This document shows, one piece after another, positions 26,191 to 38,910 of a stretch of DNA of 64,000 nt. A program made the translations under genes and the position numbers. This DNA comes from Sipunculus nudus (lineage: Eukaryota > Annelida > Sipuncula > Golfingiida > Sipunculidae): positions 62,245,389-62,309,388 of the forward strand of contig CM049315.1 of assembly GCA_026874595.1 (NCBI GenBank), given 5' to 3'. The notes under the pieces were generated by a model. The model was given only the letters and a program-made list of their open reading frames with translations. It was not told where the DNA came from and searched no databases. The stretch's first letter is position 1. Each line of letters opens with the position of its first letter.

Positions 26191-26546
26191 TCCGGAGCTC
26201 TAGACACTTCGTATATGGAATATTCTTTAACTGCCAAAATATCATGACACAGGGACGATAATTAATACATGTTAGACTAAGATCTGTAATTTGGTTTCAA
26301 AATGGATCCTACAACATGAAATTGATGTACGTGTTACATTTACTCGTTGATTCTTTCATATGAAGTATTAATTTCCAATAGTATTCATGTGAAGACAAAC
26401 GTTAAAAATCAATTTGTTGGTTAGTATGAATGATTAAAATAAAACTGTTCATCCTGATACAGGAAATTATATATAAACTATATTCCAGGCGCCTGGTATA
26501 TTTCGAGTAGAAACCTTTGTCGAATATCTTTTGAGTTTATCTGAAT

Positions 26547-27900
26547 ATGGGCGGAAATAAGTCATACAGATATCATTCTAATTGGCGAGGAAATGTTGTA
26601 AGAGCTGAAAAGAAAAAGGCTGTAATGACACACATGTCACCAGCAAAGCAGACACGTTTGCACGTGCACAGAGGCATATGGATGCGGTTCATAAAGGTTA
26701 AGTGTGCACAGTTTTATGATGTGTGGAGAATTAATAAAGAACTGAATAGGATTATGTCGGATAATCGGAACCAAACACCTCTGGACTTAAAGACCAGCAC
26801 CATGGCTGATAAGGAAATTACTGTAGATTCTGTATCAACCAAATGTGGCAACGAAAAAGTAGTATCACATGGATGATATTATTACGTATATGTCTATCCT
26901 TAAGAGAAACAATATCTGAGAGAAAATCAAGAGGAAACATCTGAAACAGTTGACCAGATTCCCAAAACCAAATGTATTCAGTCACCTAAAAATGTAGTTT
27001 CTAAAATACTCCTGTTATATAAATCATTTGATGAAACCACTGACTATGCAACTGCAAAGGTCACTGATACTGTATAAAAGATTAAGTTCCAACAAGGACA
27101 ATACGGGTCAAACTTCTTGAATTTCTGAAACAATAGAAGACTTCTGGGGAAGGTCCAGTCAGAGATTTGGAAACACTCTTATTTATCATACTCTGTGTTG
27201 CATGCCTCTAGCACGGAGCCAATGATAGTATATAATAATGGAGGGGACAGGGACATTGAGGCTCAAACTCTGTTGATATTAGCTGGCAATTCATGATATG
27301 ATTCAAAGCACTTCTACTGACACCAAAGTCAATTTAATGAAGAGCGCCTGAAACGTTTTCCCTACTGTTTATCAATGTACACGATATGAACTACCTCGAT
27401 ATTAGTATTTACCAAGCAACCTGAGTGTGCAGTGGTACTTCATATGAAAGGCACAGATGGGTATTGTCTTCCGAACTTCATCATGAAAGACATCACAGGC
27501 TTCTATGTAATTGATAATATTGGTTTCCTGTAGGGCATTCCGTAGGGCAGTCTACCTCACATGACACTGTGCAGATAGTTTATCAGGGGAATTAAATGGA
27601 ACAGACAGTTCATACACCCCTTGCCATCCCAGATAAACTATATTTATCCATCCAGATACTGATGGTCCCAATGATGGTCCCAATTGACAGACAGTGGGAT
27701 CTGTTCATGCTGGTCAACTTTTGGTTAGTGTTTTACTCTTTATGAATCATGAATGGTCAACCATTTTCAACAGATTGTGAGCCTCAAGAGCGAGCCTGTT
27801 GACTCAAATATTTCCAGCTTAACAGGGTCTTGTAGGGGAGAATTTAAAAAGTGGAGTGTTTCCAGGTCACTGAGGAAACCGTCAACAAAGAACTTCTATT
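26547..27900 (+). pseudogene. Possible decayed gene or transposon remnant
   Basis: A basic 109-codon frame opens at 26547 (MGGNKSYRYHSNWRG at its start) and closes at 26876. The following 26900-27550 reads as protein-like stretches in one strand, broken by several stops and shifts: for example a readable run around 26940-27060 and another around 27440-27530 (GYCLPNFIMKDITGFYVID). Codon-like quality without an intact frame suggests a degraded coding region. I do not recognise the family. A 72-codon frame at 27753-27971 runs into the hAT insertion. Chance open frames remain possible. Confidence 0.3.
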
Positions 27901-27908
27901 GTATCCTA

Positions 27909-29480
27909 CAGGGTTGGGTTTTAGGCCTAAAACCTGTTTTCGGCAGGGCAGAGCCTAAAACCTGCCTTTAACTGCCTAAAATAGGTTATAACCTGCCTTT
28001 AACTGCCTAAAACCTTATTTACCCTCACCTATGACTTGCAGTTTAACTATGTTTTATTGTTACACAGCTAAATGCATTACAGAAATATGCTCAACAAATT
28101 AAAAGTGAGGAACGCTTTATTCAAGCAAAACAAATAAACCATGATGCAAAAAAAAACAACAAATGAATACAACACTACTTCAGGTTTTCCAAATGAAAGT
28201 TTTAGCTTGTATCCAAAAATCATGTTCTGAGGCTTCCCACCACCATTACTGCCAATTTATAAATGAATGCTAATACTATAAGCTTATAACTAGATTCTTT
28301 GATTGGCTTTTTGATCACAAGGGATTAAATTTTGTGATATATGCGAAAGAAGTTGTTCCATTTACACTGACGAACAGTCCTTTATACTGTAGTCTCACTA
28401 ACATAACATGTATGTTTGAATGCCTGTAGCTTCAAATGGCAACAAGCAAAAGATTGATTTTATAAATAATAAAAGATCTTTTATGCTAGCCATAAACTAA
28501 AATATGATAATATCTTTTACATTATCTGATAATGAATAAGATTTCCACTAGTTGTTTTCCTTAGCTAGGTCATCCACTGACAAAATTTTTGATTTTGTGC
28601 ACATACTTATTGTCTATATAATGATGAATATGCTCTGTTAACTGTATGATTAGATTGTGAAAATGAATCCTCATGAAATACTATAATTAGTATAAAACTG
28701 AAAAATGCCAAAATATATTGCAGTGAATATGTTGCAAACCACAGAATATTCATAATCACTTTTGGGCCATGTTCAACCTTAAAGGCCTGAGAAACCCACG
28801 TCATGCTCAGGGGCCCTGACTACATCACTCAGTAAAAATTTTGACTCAAGAACAATTTTCAGGGCAAGGGCTTTGATTGCATCATCCTAGTTATGTATGA
28901 AAGTTCACATGAACATCTACTAGTACACAGTAGTAGGACTTATGACCATTGGGTCTTATTACCCCATCACCCTGTTAAATAGTAATTAACTGGTCTAATC
29001 AAGCATGCCTCCCCCCCCCCCCCCCCCCCCCCCACCCTGATACCCAGCCTTACACTAAGTTACAGGAGGCATACTGGAGGTTTTATTACATCATTCCAGG
29101 TAGCAGAGCACTCATTAGGAAACCCAAAGGGTCCTGATAATAACTTTACATTGGCCAATGAAACTATGTGCCACACAAACATGGTCTCATGCTCAAGAAA
29201 CCTATACAGGCTCTTTGAAGGCTGCATGATGCCAGCCAACAGGAAATCTTGCATTACTTGTAATACCTGAAACCTTCCAGAAGCCCAGCAAAGCCTTATG
29301 ACTGCATCACCCCAGCCAATTTGGTAGTTTTATAGATCTATTAGTAAAACATTTAAACAAATATAGGTTTTAGGCACTTTTGGTGCCTAAAACCTGCCCA
29401 AAACCTGTTTTAGGCGGGGCAGTTTTAACCAGGATAAAACCTATGGTTAAAACCTTCCTGCCTAAAACTTGCCAACCCTG
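27909..29480. mobile_element. Non-autonomous hAT-type DNA transposon
   Basis: The 1572-bp insert starts CAGGGTTGGGTTTTAGGC and ends GCCTAAAACTTGCCAACCCTG, imperfect inverted ends of the CAGGGTTGG type known for hAT elements. It is flanked by a perfect 8-bp direct repeat GTATCCTA (27901-27908 and 29481-29488), the duplication size diagnostic of hAT. Several subterminal copies of CCTAAAACCTG lie in both orientations near each end. No transposase frame is present, so it would be mobilised in trans. It interrupts the decayed region 26547-27900. A poly-C tract of about 23 bp is at 29011-29033. Confidence 0.9.
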
Positions 29481-29488
29481 GTATCCTA

Positions 29489-30314
29489 AGTTCAGGATGT
29501 TCGGCCCGCATTGCCCCAGGGACTTCGCGCATGTTCTCGAACACGTTGTCCTTATCGCATGTTCTCGAACACGTTCTAAGCATATCCTAGAAACTGCTGT
29601 GAAACTCTTTCCTGGTCAATTTCATCTCATAAATGATGTTGTCTCAACAGTGATTTCCTGATATTATCGTCCGTAGCGTTGGCATTTATGTTCAGAAGTG
29701 TTTGGTATCAATTATCCGTATTTTACACAATAACTGCATTCGCATGATGCTGGGGGAAATGTTACACTTTCTTTCACACTGTATGCCCCTGAGAAGGTAC
29801 AGATGAACCCGCTCTTAAGGTTTTCAGGTTTCAGTGGTTAGTTTTTTTCCCTTGGGTCATTTTTTTATTCTGTTTAGTTCTTTCAAGATTTCCTGAATTA
29901 TCTTATGGAAATCTATCTTTTAACAATTAGATGGCGATCCGATCGGTTTTGGCTCATATTCAGGTAACCTAGGAAGATGTCCAGACAAAGGTTTCTACCA
30001 AGTCCCACCACCCTGATTTATAAGGCGCTTGGAACAGTTTAATATGTCATGAATATTTCTGTATCAGGTTTACCAACAAGGCTTTGCAAATCTTTGAATC
30101 TTTCTTACTAGCCGCACAAAAACGATTCTCAGTATTTGTTCCTCAGTAAAACTGTTTTATCATGATAATTCACATGAACGAATCGGCAGTACGCAACAGA
30201 TAATACAACCATCAATTTCAGATGGTCCATTTTAAAACCATATTACAGGATCTTAGTGTGATATTGTTCGGAATTATTCAGATTATCGTTCCTTAGATGT
30301 TATTCTGTCAATGT
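29489..30314. other. Non-coding region right of the hAT element
   Basis: It contains a short direct duplication, CGCATGTTCTCGAACACGTT at about 29528 and 29557, and otherwise unique A+T-rich sequence. The frame at 29380-29661 begins inside the hAT end and is not a gene. Confidence 0.35.
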
Positions 30315-31162
30315 TGTTACGGAACCTATTACCAACAGATCACGTATGCGTGATGAACATAAATTTTGTCTAGGAGATAAAAAAAATCAGATTCTGTAAC
30401 ACTAGGCACCGAGAATTGTCTAGGGGAATGAATAAAGAAGTCTGTGTTTTTTTGTTATAAAATAACCATTATTTATTCTTAAAACAACATTACAATTCAC
30501 TAAATCAATACAGTGGAACAGTGTAACAGCAATATAACAGCAAATCAATACAATCACACAGTAAAATAAACAAAGTGCACAGTACCTGGATACAGCCACT
30601 GTCACAGCGATAAGTCCTTTAAAATGTATAAGCTGGATGAAAAGTTCATACAAATTCTCTCGGAGAATAACAGTCCAATGTAAGGCTCTTGTAACAATCC
30701 AGAAAGTAATCTTGAGACAGGAAGCACTAAATTGTAAAGTGTTAGTAATAGTAGAATCTCTGAAATTACTGGACAATCGGATAGGTCCAACACACTGACT
30801 AACACGCGTCCATGGAATAATCTCTCACCTCTCTCTCAGCTCTTTAAAACACAGCCCCCTTTTTATAACTTCTCACCCCAAGCCGAGAAGCTTCTATTTC
30901 TCGAACAATCTAAAGAATCTAATGTAATACACAGTAAACACGCGTTACAGGAATCATCTAGAAAAAACATCACTGTGTCTCTACATACCAGTCCACAAGT
31001 GAGCCCGATCCGGCTCGGCCAGGTGAGAAAGCCCCAAGCTAGCATGACAACGAGAGTTCAACAAGTACGGATTAAACTGAAAAATGCAATAACCCGGACA
31101 GGCGAGGCCGTTACAACACGAGTTATGCCCGTGTCACACAATAAAAAAAGACATCTGTAACA
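30315..31162 (-). mobile_element. Solo LTR (family shared with 57252-58077 and 63226-end)
   Basis: On the plus strand the segment begins TGTTACGG and ends CTGTAACA, so it has the TG...CA ends with short inverted termini typical of LTRs. It aligns over about 830 bp with two other copies. Read on the minus strand it carries a TATA box (AGTTATAAAAAGG, plus-strand 30860-30867) and AATAAA-type signals near the 3' end, which sets the orientation. No internal retrotransposon sequence or tRNA-complementary primer site is seen next to it. The 5-bp flanks (AATGT, ATTTA) do not match. Confidence 0.7.
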
Positions 31163-32989
31163 ATTTAAGATGTTTAATACTGTCGACTTTGAGCTTGGTC
31201 ATCACTGTGACCTTCAGTGAATGAAGATTTCATTGGGCCAATATCAAATACATATTTAAACTAAATGACTTTGCATTGTAAACAAATACATGAAGCACCC
31301 TATGTGGCTCACATTCTTTATGTAACAGAGGCATTTCCTCAACCACCCACCTCCCAGTCACTCACCCACCTTCTCCCGTTCACACACCCATCACCCTCTC
31401 CCTCTCACACACACTGTCTCGCACACACGCCTTTTCTCCTTGATTAGCATTGTTCTCTGCTATTCTTCAACATTAATTTTATAACTCTTTAACAGGCAAA
31501 CAAAGTGACAACTGTTAAAACATTAATTATGCAGAGTTCCATGATTAAACGGTCCTATTTGGGGGGGGGGGGGGGGGGGGGCTTAGTGAAACCAAACCTT
31601 TATGTTACTTAATTGTACAACAGTCCTCAATATATGTACATTTTCTCTTTAATCAGCATTGTTCCCTGCAGGTGTGTGTGAGTGTGTGTGTGGGGGGGGG
31701 GGGGGGAGGGGGGAGGGGGGATAGGGAGCCTAAACCTTTTTGTCACTTAATTTTACAACAGTCCAAAATGAGACAATGAAAAACAGCCCATTGAAAAAGG
31801 AATATTTGTACATTTTATTATCAGAACTTTTTAATAGTTTTTTTTTTCTCTGGTAGAAATGATTATTTCCAACATGAAAACTAATTTTACGAAAGTTGCA
31901 ATTTCAAATGAGAAATTAACAAATTTATTAGGCTGAATACTCACAAAAAAATAACAATGTGTATAAATATGTATGTGTATATATGTGTTTGTATCTCTCT
32001 CTCTCACTCTCTATTTATATATAGAGTCATCTCTAAGAAAAAGAAATTAACTAGGAGAAATTAACAATTTGACAAGCCTATTTAGCACATAAATTAATTC
32101 GGGAACTGCAGAAAAGCCAACAGATTTAGTGAGCGGCAAAGATATAACAATGATCACAATGTATTAAAATTGGAATTGAAATTGTAATGTATTGTATATT
32201 CAGCACACACATACATATAATGGCTCTTCTTAAGGAATATAGTTCTTTTCAAAACAACAATTATTATTGTATAGAAAATAAGAAAAAAAACAAACAATTA
32301 TCATTGAATAATTTTCTTTCCATCAAAATGAAAACTCGCCTCTGATAAACTGTAGAAAATTGACTTCGAGAAAGTCATATACTGGCAGACCCAAGACCCA
32401 AGAATAGTCCTGATATGAAAGCCTGTTCAAAATGGCTTACCTCGCAACACAATGCATCAGACTTCGCAATACTAGTATAATGGAGCCTGTGTATTTAAGA
32501 CAATGCCTGCCCAGCTGCCAGCAATGGCCAAGTGCAAAAATTGCTTCAAATATTAAATATGCGAAATTACCTTTAAGATCAAAGTCACAGAACATGGTCA
32601 AGGCAATGTGTGTAGCGATTATGAAGAAAAAAATATGCAGTACTTAAGAAGTTAGCTAAAACAAACAAAAAATCACATAAACGAATAGTCCACATAAAAT
32701 TTTAAAAAAAATCCTGGGTCAAAATCACACAAAAGTTGATGCGTTCGAGAAAGTCATAACACAATAATGAGCAAATCATATGAAAACTATCGCGCTAACG
32801 GGCAAGTAAGGTGATATTTCCAATATCAGCTGACTTTGAATGTAAAGGTCAAGGTCACGCAACCAAAAAAAATCTTTTGCCTTTCTAGTACAGGATCACG
32901 ACGTAAATTTTGAAAGGTGGCAGCATATAAGTCTCTTGAGATATATAAGTCTCTAGAAAAAATGGACGCGGTCGCAGAGGAGCCGATAA
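31163..32989. other. Non-coding region rich in homopolymers and microsatellites
   Basis: It contains a poly-G tract at 31561-31581, a GT/poly-G tract at about 31668-31720, CA-rich sequence at 31390-31430 and a TC tract near 31995. At 32830-32860 a short AGGTCAAGGTCACG run resembles the AGGTCA-bearing repeats further right. No gene is seen. Confidence 0.45.
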
Positions 32990-33605
32990 AACAATAGTGA
33001 ACGTTATAACAATAATGACCGTGTCGAGCAACCACTATTGTAATAACGGTCACTATTGTAATAAAAAAAATAGCCGCCACTGTTATCTCACCACTGAAGA
33101 AATAATTTCCCTCGTAGTTCATCTTGAAATGCCACCATCTTTTTATATTTGTGTTCAAGTGTAAAAGGCTGCGGAATTATAGTATTCCAAATGTTGTAAT
33201 CCATCCTTACTTAATTAATTATACCTATAACGAAATGTATTACAGTAGTGAACGTTATTACAATAGTGACCGTGTCGAGCAACTACTATTGTAATAACGG
33301 TCACTATTGTAATAAAAAATAGCCGCCACTGTTATCTCGAAACTGAAGAAATAATTTGCCTCGTAGTTCATCTTTAAATGCCACCATCTTTTCATATTTG
33401 TTCAAGTATAAAATGCTGGGGAATAATAGTATTCCAAATGTTGAAATCCATCCTTACCTAATTAATTATACCTATAACGAAATTTATTACAATAGTGAAC
33501 TTTATTACAATAGTAACCGTGTCGAGCAACAACTATTGTAATAACGGTCACTATTGTAATAAAAAATAGCCGCCACGTTTATCTCACCACTGAAGAAATA
33601 ATTTT
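32990..33605. repeat. About 249-bp tandem repeat, 2.5 copies, with palindromic ATTACAATAG core
   Basis: Copies start with GTGAACGTTATTACAATAG-type sequence at 32997, 33248 and 33495 (251 and 247 bp apart). Each has an inverted pair TTACAATAGTGACCG/CGGTCACTATTGTAA around GTGTCGAGCAAC, followed by AATAGCCGCCACTGTTATCT and a spacer ending ATTATACCTATAACGAAAT. The third copy is truncated near 33602 and followed by a TATATCG microsatellite. Confidence 0.92.
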
Positions 33606-33831
33606 TCCTTATCGTATATCTTATATCGTATATCGTATATCGTAAATTCCACTTATATTTCATATATGTGCAAACTATGTCTTGCACCATGAACTCCATA
33701 CATTATTACTCTGATATGTAAACACACCTCTCAACCCGTTCCCTTTCACCACGTGATGAAGAATCCTGTGCGCCTTGAAAGCTCGGATTAAAAAATTAGT
33801 TAGTCTATAGAATTTATTTATTTTCTCATAA

Positions 33832-33835
<4 letters not shown>

Positions 33836-33890
<55 letters not shown>
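33836..33890. repeat. Compound TA/GA microsatellite
   Basis: An alternating TA run passes directly into an AG run of about 26 bp. Confidence 0.95.
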
Positions 33891-33891
<1 letters not shown>

Positions 33892-34412
33892 CGCATTGCT
33901 CCACTCATAAAATTTGCCGCAACTGCATGAATACCTTGGTCACCCATATTATGACGTCATGTCACGGGTCGCTTGGTACAAAATGCGGCCCCTCCGTTGG
34001 ACAGCCTTTGACATGGATAGGGGCTGGGATTGGAAAATGTCGGGTAATCAATATAATTTACATATGTAAAGAGCTGATTGTATATGGTAACGGTGATTTT
34101 ATGGGGTATTTTTAAAAGGTTGAATTAACGCTTGAATTTAGAAGCTTGAATTAGAAATTATACCATAATTATAATTAACAGATGTATAATGAAGCAAATA
34201 TAAGGGTTATTTAATGTAAATTAATACATTTTGGGAATAGCAACGCCGTTAAACTGAACCAGTTTACTAGAAATGTATGTCTTCCGCTATATTATGTCGT
34301 TCATGACGTTGTATACGTCGTCAAGAAAACTAGACCAGTCAAACACATATTTACATGTTTGTACGCCTCATAAAGAAGGGTAAAACAGGGAACGTGTTTC
34401 ATGTGGAACGTG

Positions 34413-35400
34413 TATCCCCAGACAAAGTAGGGATACCTTGGCTCAGGCACGGTCGCGCCGCGTCCGCCCTCACCGCCGCCGCAGAGATTTCTTTTAAGCG
34501 AGATAAAAATATTCCCGGATCTTTACCAAACTTGACGTGCATAGATATGGCTGAAAAGACGGAGCATAGTTAAAATGGGGTCATGACATTTACTAGGAGA
34601 GTGACCTTGACCTTGAACAGGTCCATTTTTCTGGGAAAAATACTCTCATTCTTAAATATCTCATGACATCTAGCATGGATTGCTCCAAAAAGCAAGTTGA
34701 CTGAAGATATTGTATAGTTTGGTCATATAACGGAAACTTGTGGCGCCACCTATTTTCCTTTTCTTGTTTTCGTGCCGTATAATATCCCTATCAGTGCCAC
34801 TTGACAGTACTGTGCGGATTATAAATAAAAAAACAAATGGACAGATTTCTATTATATTATATATATATAGATAGATATGGGTTATGGGATGATGTATATT
34901 TAAAATGGGGTCATGACCTTTCCTATGAGAGTGGCTTTGACCTTGAGTATTGCCATATATGGCGACATTCACATAAATCATAAATATCTCCATACGTGAT
35001 GCATGGAATGGTCCAAAAATCAAGTTGACCGAAGATTTTGGATAGTTTTGTCTTCTTCGGAAGATTATTGGCGCCATCTTCTGTCCTTTTCTTGTTTTCG
35101 TGCCGTTAATGTCCCATCAATGCCACTTTGCAGTACCGTAAGCATTAAAAGTATAAAAACTAATGGCCAGATTGGAATGAAATTGTTCATGTTCATTGAC
35201 CTGGGATTCATCCATCTTATATTCAAGACCGGTGGCGCCATCTGCAAATGTTTTCGTGTGGCGTCCATCCATACATATGTTTTAGGTGAAAATTGCTCAT
35301 ATCTCAGGAGTGGTTCAATGTGTTAGTCTGCAATTTGGCATGTACATCTATTTTGGAAAGTTTTCTCATCAACAAGACAGGTGACGCCACCTACCGTGCC
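34413..35400. repeat. Dispersed repeat fragment with GGCGCCACC and GGTCATGACC motifs
   Basis: It opens with CCCCAGACAAAGTAGGGATA, whose relative occurs inverted near 60383. Two direct blocks follow, at about 34575-34800 and 34905-35120, each with AAAATGGGGTCATGACC or a close variant, GAGTGACCTTGACCTTGA, TTGACTGAAGAT and TGGCGCCACC(T). They are about 330 bp apart. The whole is colinear, inverted, with 59880-60385. Overlapping open frames on both strands here are not genes. Confidence 0.75.
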
Positions 35401-36296
35401 CTTTTAAAGGTATAAATTAATTAAACAAAAACGTAATTAAACGTATAACACAAAAACGGTCACAGCGAATCTCGTACACAGTACATTGTAAAAAATGGAG
35501 ACACGTCTAATGTTTTGTACAATACACCAGTGTTATATTTGAATACCCACGTGTTTAAAACGTTTGTGTTTATGCAAAACACTGGTGTCTACTGATAGAT
35601 ACAAGACGTGCTTTTACCAACATGTTTAAAGGTCCCTTTAAAGTGGTAAAATTCTGTCAAAATAAATCTCAATACATTGTAATAGTTTCAAATTTGTGTA
35701 AATGAACTTTAAAAAAATATTTAATATACATAAACGTATTTCAAGCATTTTTGTCAGGGATCAGTACTCATTTTTATCATATATATTTGCTGTTAAATAA
35801 TTTATCGGGGATTCGAGGTATAATAAGTCTTATAATGCCATTCCGTTTATTCATTAATTCATCAGCCCTTATAACATGAGCAGTAAAAACACCCAAAGTG
35901 TTTTCATGGTTTACATGGGTCCAGTGCTTGATGAGATCACGTGATATTGTGAGGCAAGCTGCTGATAAATGCGCGGTTGATTTTAAATGACTAACATATC
36001 TTGCTTCAAACTAGTATGCATATAGGCATCTAAACATCAAGGGCACTCGAGTTGTATCTAATGTCATTTAGAATGTCACCATGTGAACACAGATACGTCT
36101 TCATTTATCCTAACAATTATTATATGATTATATTTATATTATATTTTTTTGCAAGAAATTACTTTTATTTGTTACTTTCTCACTCTCGAATGACAGACAT
36201 TGTAAAAATTTAAATGTGAAAATTGCCGCCAGGTTGGTTTCAACCTTGTTTTGTTTAACTGCGTTTGAGGTATGTGGTGGTATATATATCTATATC
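35401..36296. other. A+T-rich non-coding region
   Basis: Unique-looking sequence; I see no gene, RNA or repeat above background. Confidence 0.4.
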
Positions 36297-36420
36297 ATGG
36301 TACAAATGGCAATCTGGTAGGCTTGGCAATTGTACCAGTACAGATCGCAATTAGGGACTTTTACTGGTATAAATCCCAATCGCAATCTGTACTATCATAC
36401 CAGATTGCCATTTGTACCAT
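36297..36420. mobile_element. 124-bp palindromic mini-element with perfect 23-bp arms
   Basis: The left arm starts ATGGTACAAATGGCAATCTG and the right arm ends CAGATTGCCATTTGTACCAT; the 23-bp arms are exact reverse complements. A second imperfect inverted pair lies inside (AGTACAGATCGCAATTAGGG versus the complement of CCCAATCGCAATCTGTACT). TATATA-rich sequence borders both sides. No coding capacity. It may be a MITE or a locally folded hairpin. Confidence 0.75.
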
Positions 36421-36829
36421 AACATATATATTCATAACAATTAGAACTACTGTGCAAGATAAATGAATAAAAAAACTATATTTTAATATATGCAGTCTAG
36501 CGTTATCGATAAATAATATATTAATTACTAATTACAATGCGTACATGTTTCACAGACACCTCAGCCGTCTTATAAGTTATGGGGTTAAAGTTTTCTTGGA
36601 TGTCTCCTGGCAAACTCCGATATTTCACCCTAAGGATGTAGCTCATTGTATCTGCATGTGAACTGACATCAGTGCCATGCAAGCACAGGAATTTTATGAT
36701 TAGACAAAGTGAAATTCCGGGATAACTGGTAGTACCAAAGGGAGGACCGGGGGTTGGGGCGTGGCCCTGTGGGTCTACTTGGCAACTATGATTGTGTTAT
36801 TATTATCCCCTGTCACCTCCATAGAAATG

Positions 36830-37430
36830 GTCTGCGTCCGTTCGTCGTGCCGTCCGTCCGTCACAGATAAGATGTTAACGGAAAAACTTAAAAAGAATAT
36901 GAAGTACAGCCACCAAACATGCAGCATTGATACATCTTATCAAGGGCCAAGACATGGATGACCTTGACACATTTTTAAGATCACAGTGTCGATACTGCTA
37001 AAATGATGTTAACACAACTGGAAAAGATTTTGAGGTACAGTTACCAAATTTGCAGCTTTGATGCACCTAATCGATGGCTAAGTCAAGTTCGAACATAGAT
37101 GACCTTGGCCCATTTTTCAAGGTTACAGCGGCGATAATGCTGAATTGATTTTAACGCCAAAACTCAAAAAGAGTTTCAGTTGCAGCCACCAAACATGCAG
37201 CATTGATTTGCCTCATCAAGGGCTAATTCGAGTTCGAATATTAATGACCTTGAAACATTTTCCAAGGCCACGGGGGCAATAATGATTAAATAAATGTTAC
37301 GCAATAATTCGAAAAAAATGAAGCACAGTCACAAAATCTGCAGCATTTACCTTCTTCATGAGGGCTAGGTCACGTTCAAATATGGATGATGTTGATGCAG
37401 TTTACAAACTCACAGTTAACTTGGTGGGTA
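36830..37430. repeat. About 131-145-bp tandem repeat, four diverged copies
   Basis: After a CCGTCCGTCCGTC tract at about 36850, the block ACCAAAYWTGCAGCNTTGAT recurs at 36912, 37043, 37188 and 37331. Each copy also has GATGACCTTG and a CAAGGGCTAA-type segment. Copies are well diverged, so the array is old. Confidence 0.75.
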
Positions 37431-38340
37431 GCATTGACCCATCTTAAATTTCATATAGGTGCTCACAATTTTTTCAAGGTATATCCACAACAGGCAGGGG
37501 AGATACTAGATCTGTTCCACTGATCAACTTTTCCCTTGTATATTCTTGGTTGACTTAGTTTGTTTTAATTTTACGACTGCTCAAGCTATTTTCTTAGCCA
37601 AGGAACACATTTCTATCTTTTTTCATGTCGCAGTGGATTCGATCCTCTTAAGAAACTAATTACAGGCCCCATAACATCTGTCCTCATTAACTTCAGAAAC
37701 TGACACGGAAATTTCCCAGCGAGATAGATTTGTATATGTCTTATGGGGGTTTAATTTTTCCTCCAGCATCTCCCCATATCAGGCGAATCTATTGAGTCTC
37801 CTCAGTCCATTAGGTTTGGCTGGATTCTTCGTTTATTCCCTGATTCGATAAAAGATTTCTAAATTATTTACAATATATTTACATTCAATTACAATATATC
37901 ACAACATAATACGCATTTCTCGCATTCACTACTGCCGTGTGAGTAAGTTCCCAGGACATTTTTTAGTTACACATTTGATTCCCTTTTAGAATTGCATTTC
38001 ACTCACAACGAATGTACTTTCCATTAACTGTAATAGTTTTAACTACTCGCTTATAATGAATAATGAGGATAAGAGAACACTGCGTTAATCCAGTGTTTTA
38101 TTATACTGATATAGATAGCAAAATAAAGTTGGCTCTGCGTGGTAAATAAAAAATCAAAATCCCAGACCACAAAATTATAAAAAGAACTCCAATTTTAACA
38201 TTAAAAAACATTAAATACTGCAATAATTGTTACTCTTGTAATAAATGTCGTTTGTGGCTTAAATAAACATGTATGAGAGGATTGTAAATGTATTCTGAAT
38301 AATAATGACCCCTAACCTTTTACTTTTATGAATTTCGTTA
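37431..38340. other. A+T-rich non-coding region
   Basis: No gene or strong repeat is seen. The last 20 bases contain a short AAATTCGTT duplication next to the 249-bp-type repeat. Confidence 0.4.
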
Positions 38341-38737
38341 AATTCGTTAAATTCGGAAAAATTATTTCTTCAGTGGTGAGATAAAAGTGGCGGCTATTTT
38401 TTCTTAGCTCAGCTGACTTTCAGTCATGCTGGGCTATAGCGATGGGTCTTTGTCCGTCGTCCTTCCGTCTGTCCGTCCGTCCGGCCGGCCGTCCGGCCGT
38501 TAGCAGGGCACAAATCGTAACCGTAGGGGCTAGGGCCATGAACCCTATGCAGTCTTAGAGGTTATAAAAAGATCTCCTTGCAAACCTGAAATTAGGTCAC
38601 TGCGACCTATATTCTCGAAGTTATGGGGTGTGTTTGCACCCCAAGAAATAACTCTTTGAGACAAAATTTTCATCCAAAACCTTCCATCTTTCATATACAG
38701 CTCACCTACCAACAGGGGAAGAACCATAATTTTTTTT

Positions 38738-38764
38738 AGGTCAAAAGGTCAAAGGTCAAGGTCA
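38738..38764 (+). promoter_or_regulatory. Cluster of four AGGTCA half-sites (DR2-DR1-DR0)
   Basis: AGGTCA starts at 38738, 38746, 38753 and 38759, giving direct-repeat spacings of 2, 1 and 0 bases, and it ends TCAAGGTCAC. AGGTCA is the half-site of many nuclear receptors, DR1 and DR2 are known dimer sites, and TCAAGGTCA is the extended monomer site of the ERR/NR5A type. The same arrangement recurs in the next monomer. Function is unproven; it is part of a dispersed repeat. Confidence 0.5.
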
Positions 38765-38883
38765 CAGGAGCCTCTTCTTTGAAAAGCCTGTGGATGCATT
38801 TTAAGCCAACCCTTTCATCCCAGTTCTTTGATTTTTCACACATAGCTCACCTACTAAGTTGGAGAAGAATCCTATAGATTTTG

Positions 38884-38910
38884 AGGTCACAAGGTCAAAG
38901 GTCAGGGTCA
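38884..38910 (+). promoter_or_regulatory. Second AGGTCA cluster with the same DR2-DR1-DR0 spacing
   Basis: Half-sites start at 38884, 38892 and 38899, with a GGGTCA variant at 38905. Spacing is identical to the cluster about 146 bp upstream, while the sequence between the clusters is diverged. Degenerate further copies occur at about 39027 and 39155. Confidence 0.5.

Noticed and set aside
26547-26876. Intact 109-codon gene
   Set aside because: Downstream sequence looks like the same coding region broken by several stops, so it is listed only as a possible decayed gene.
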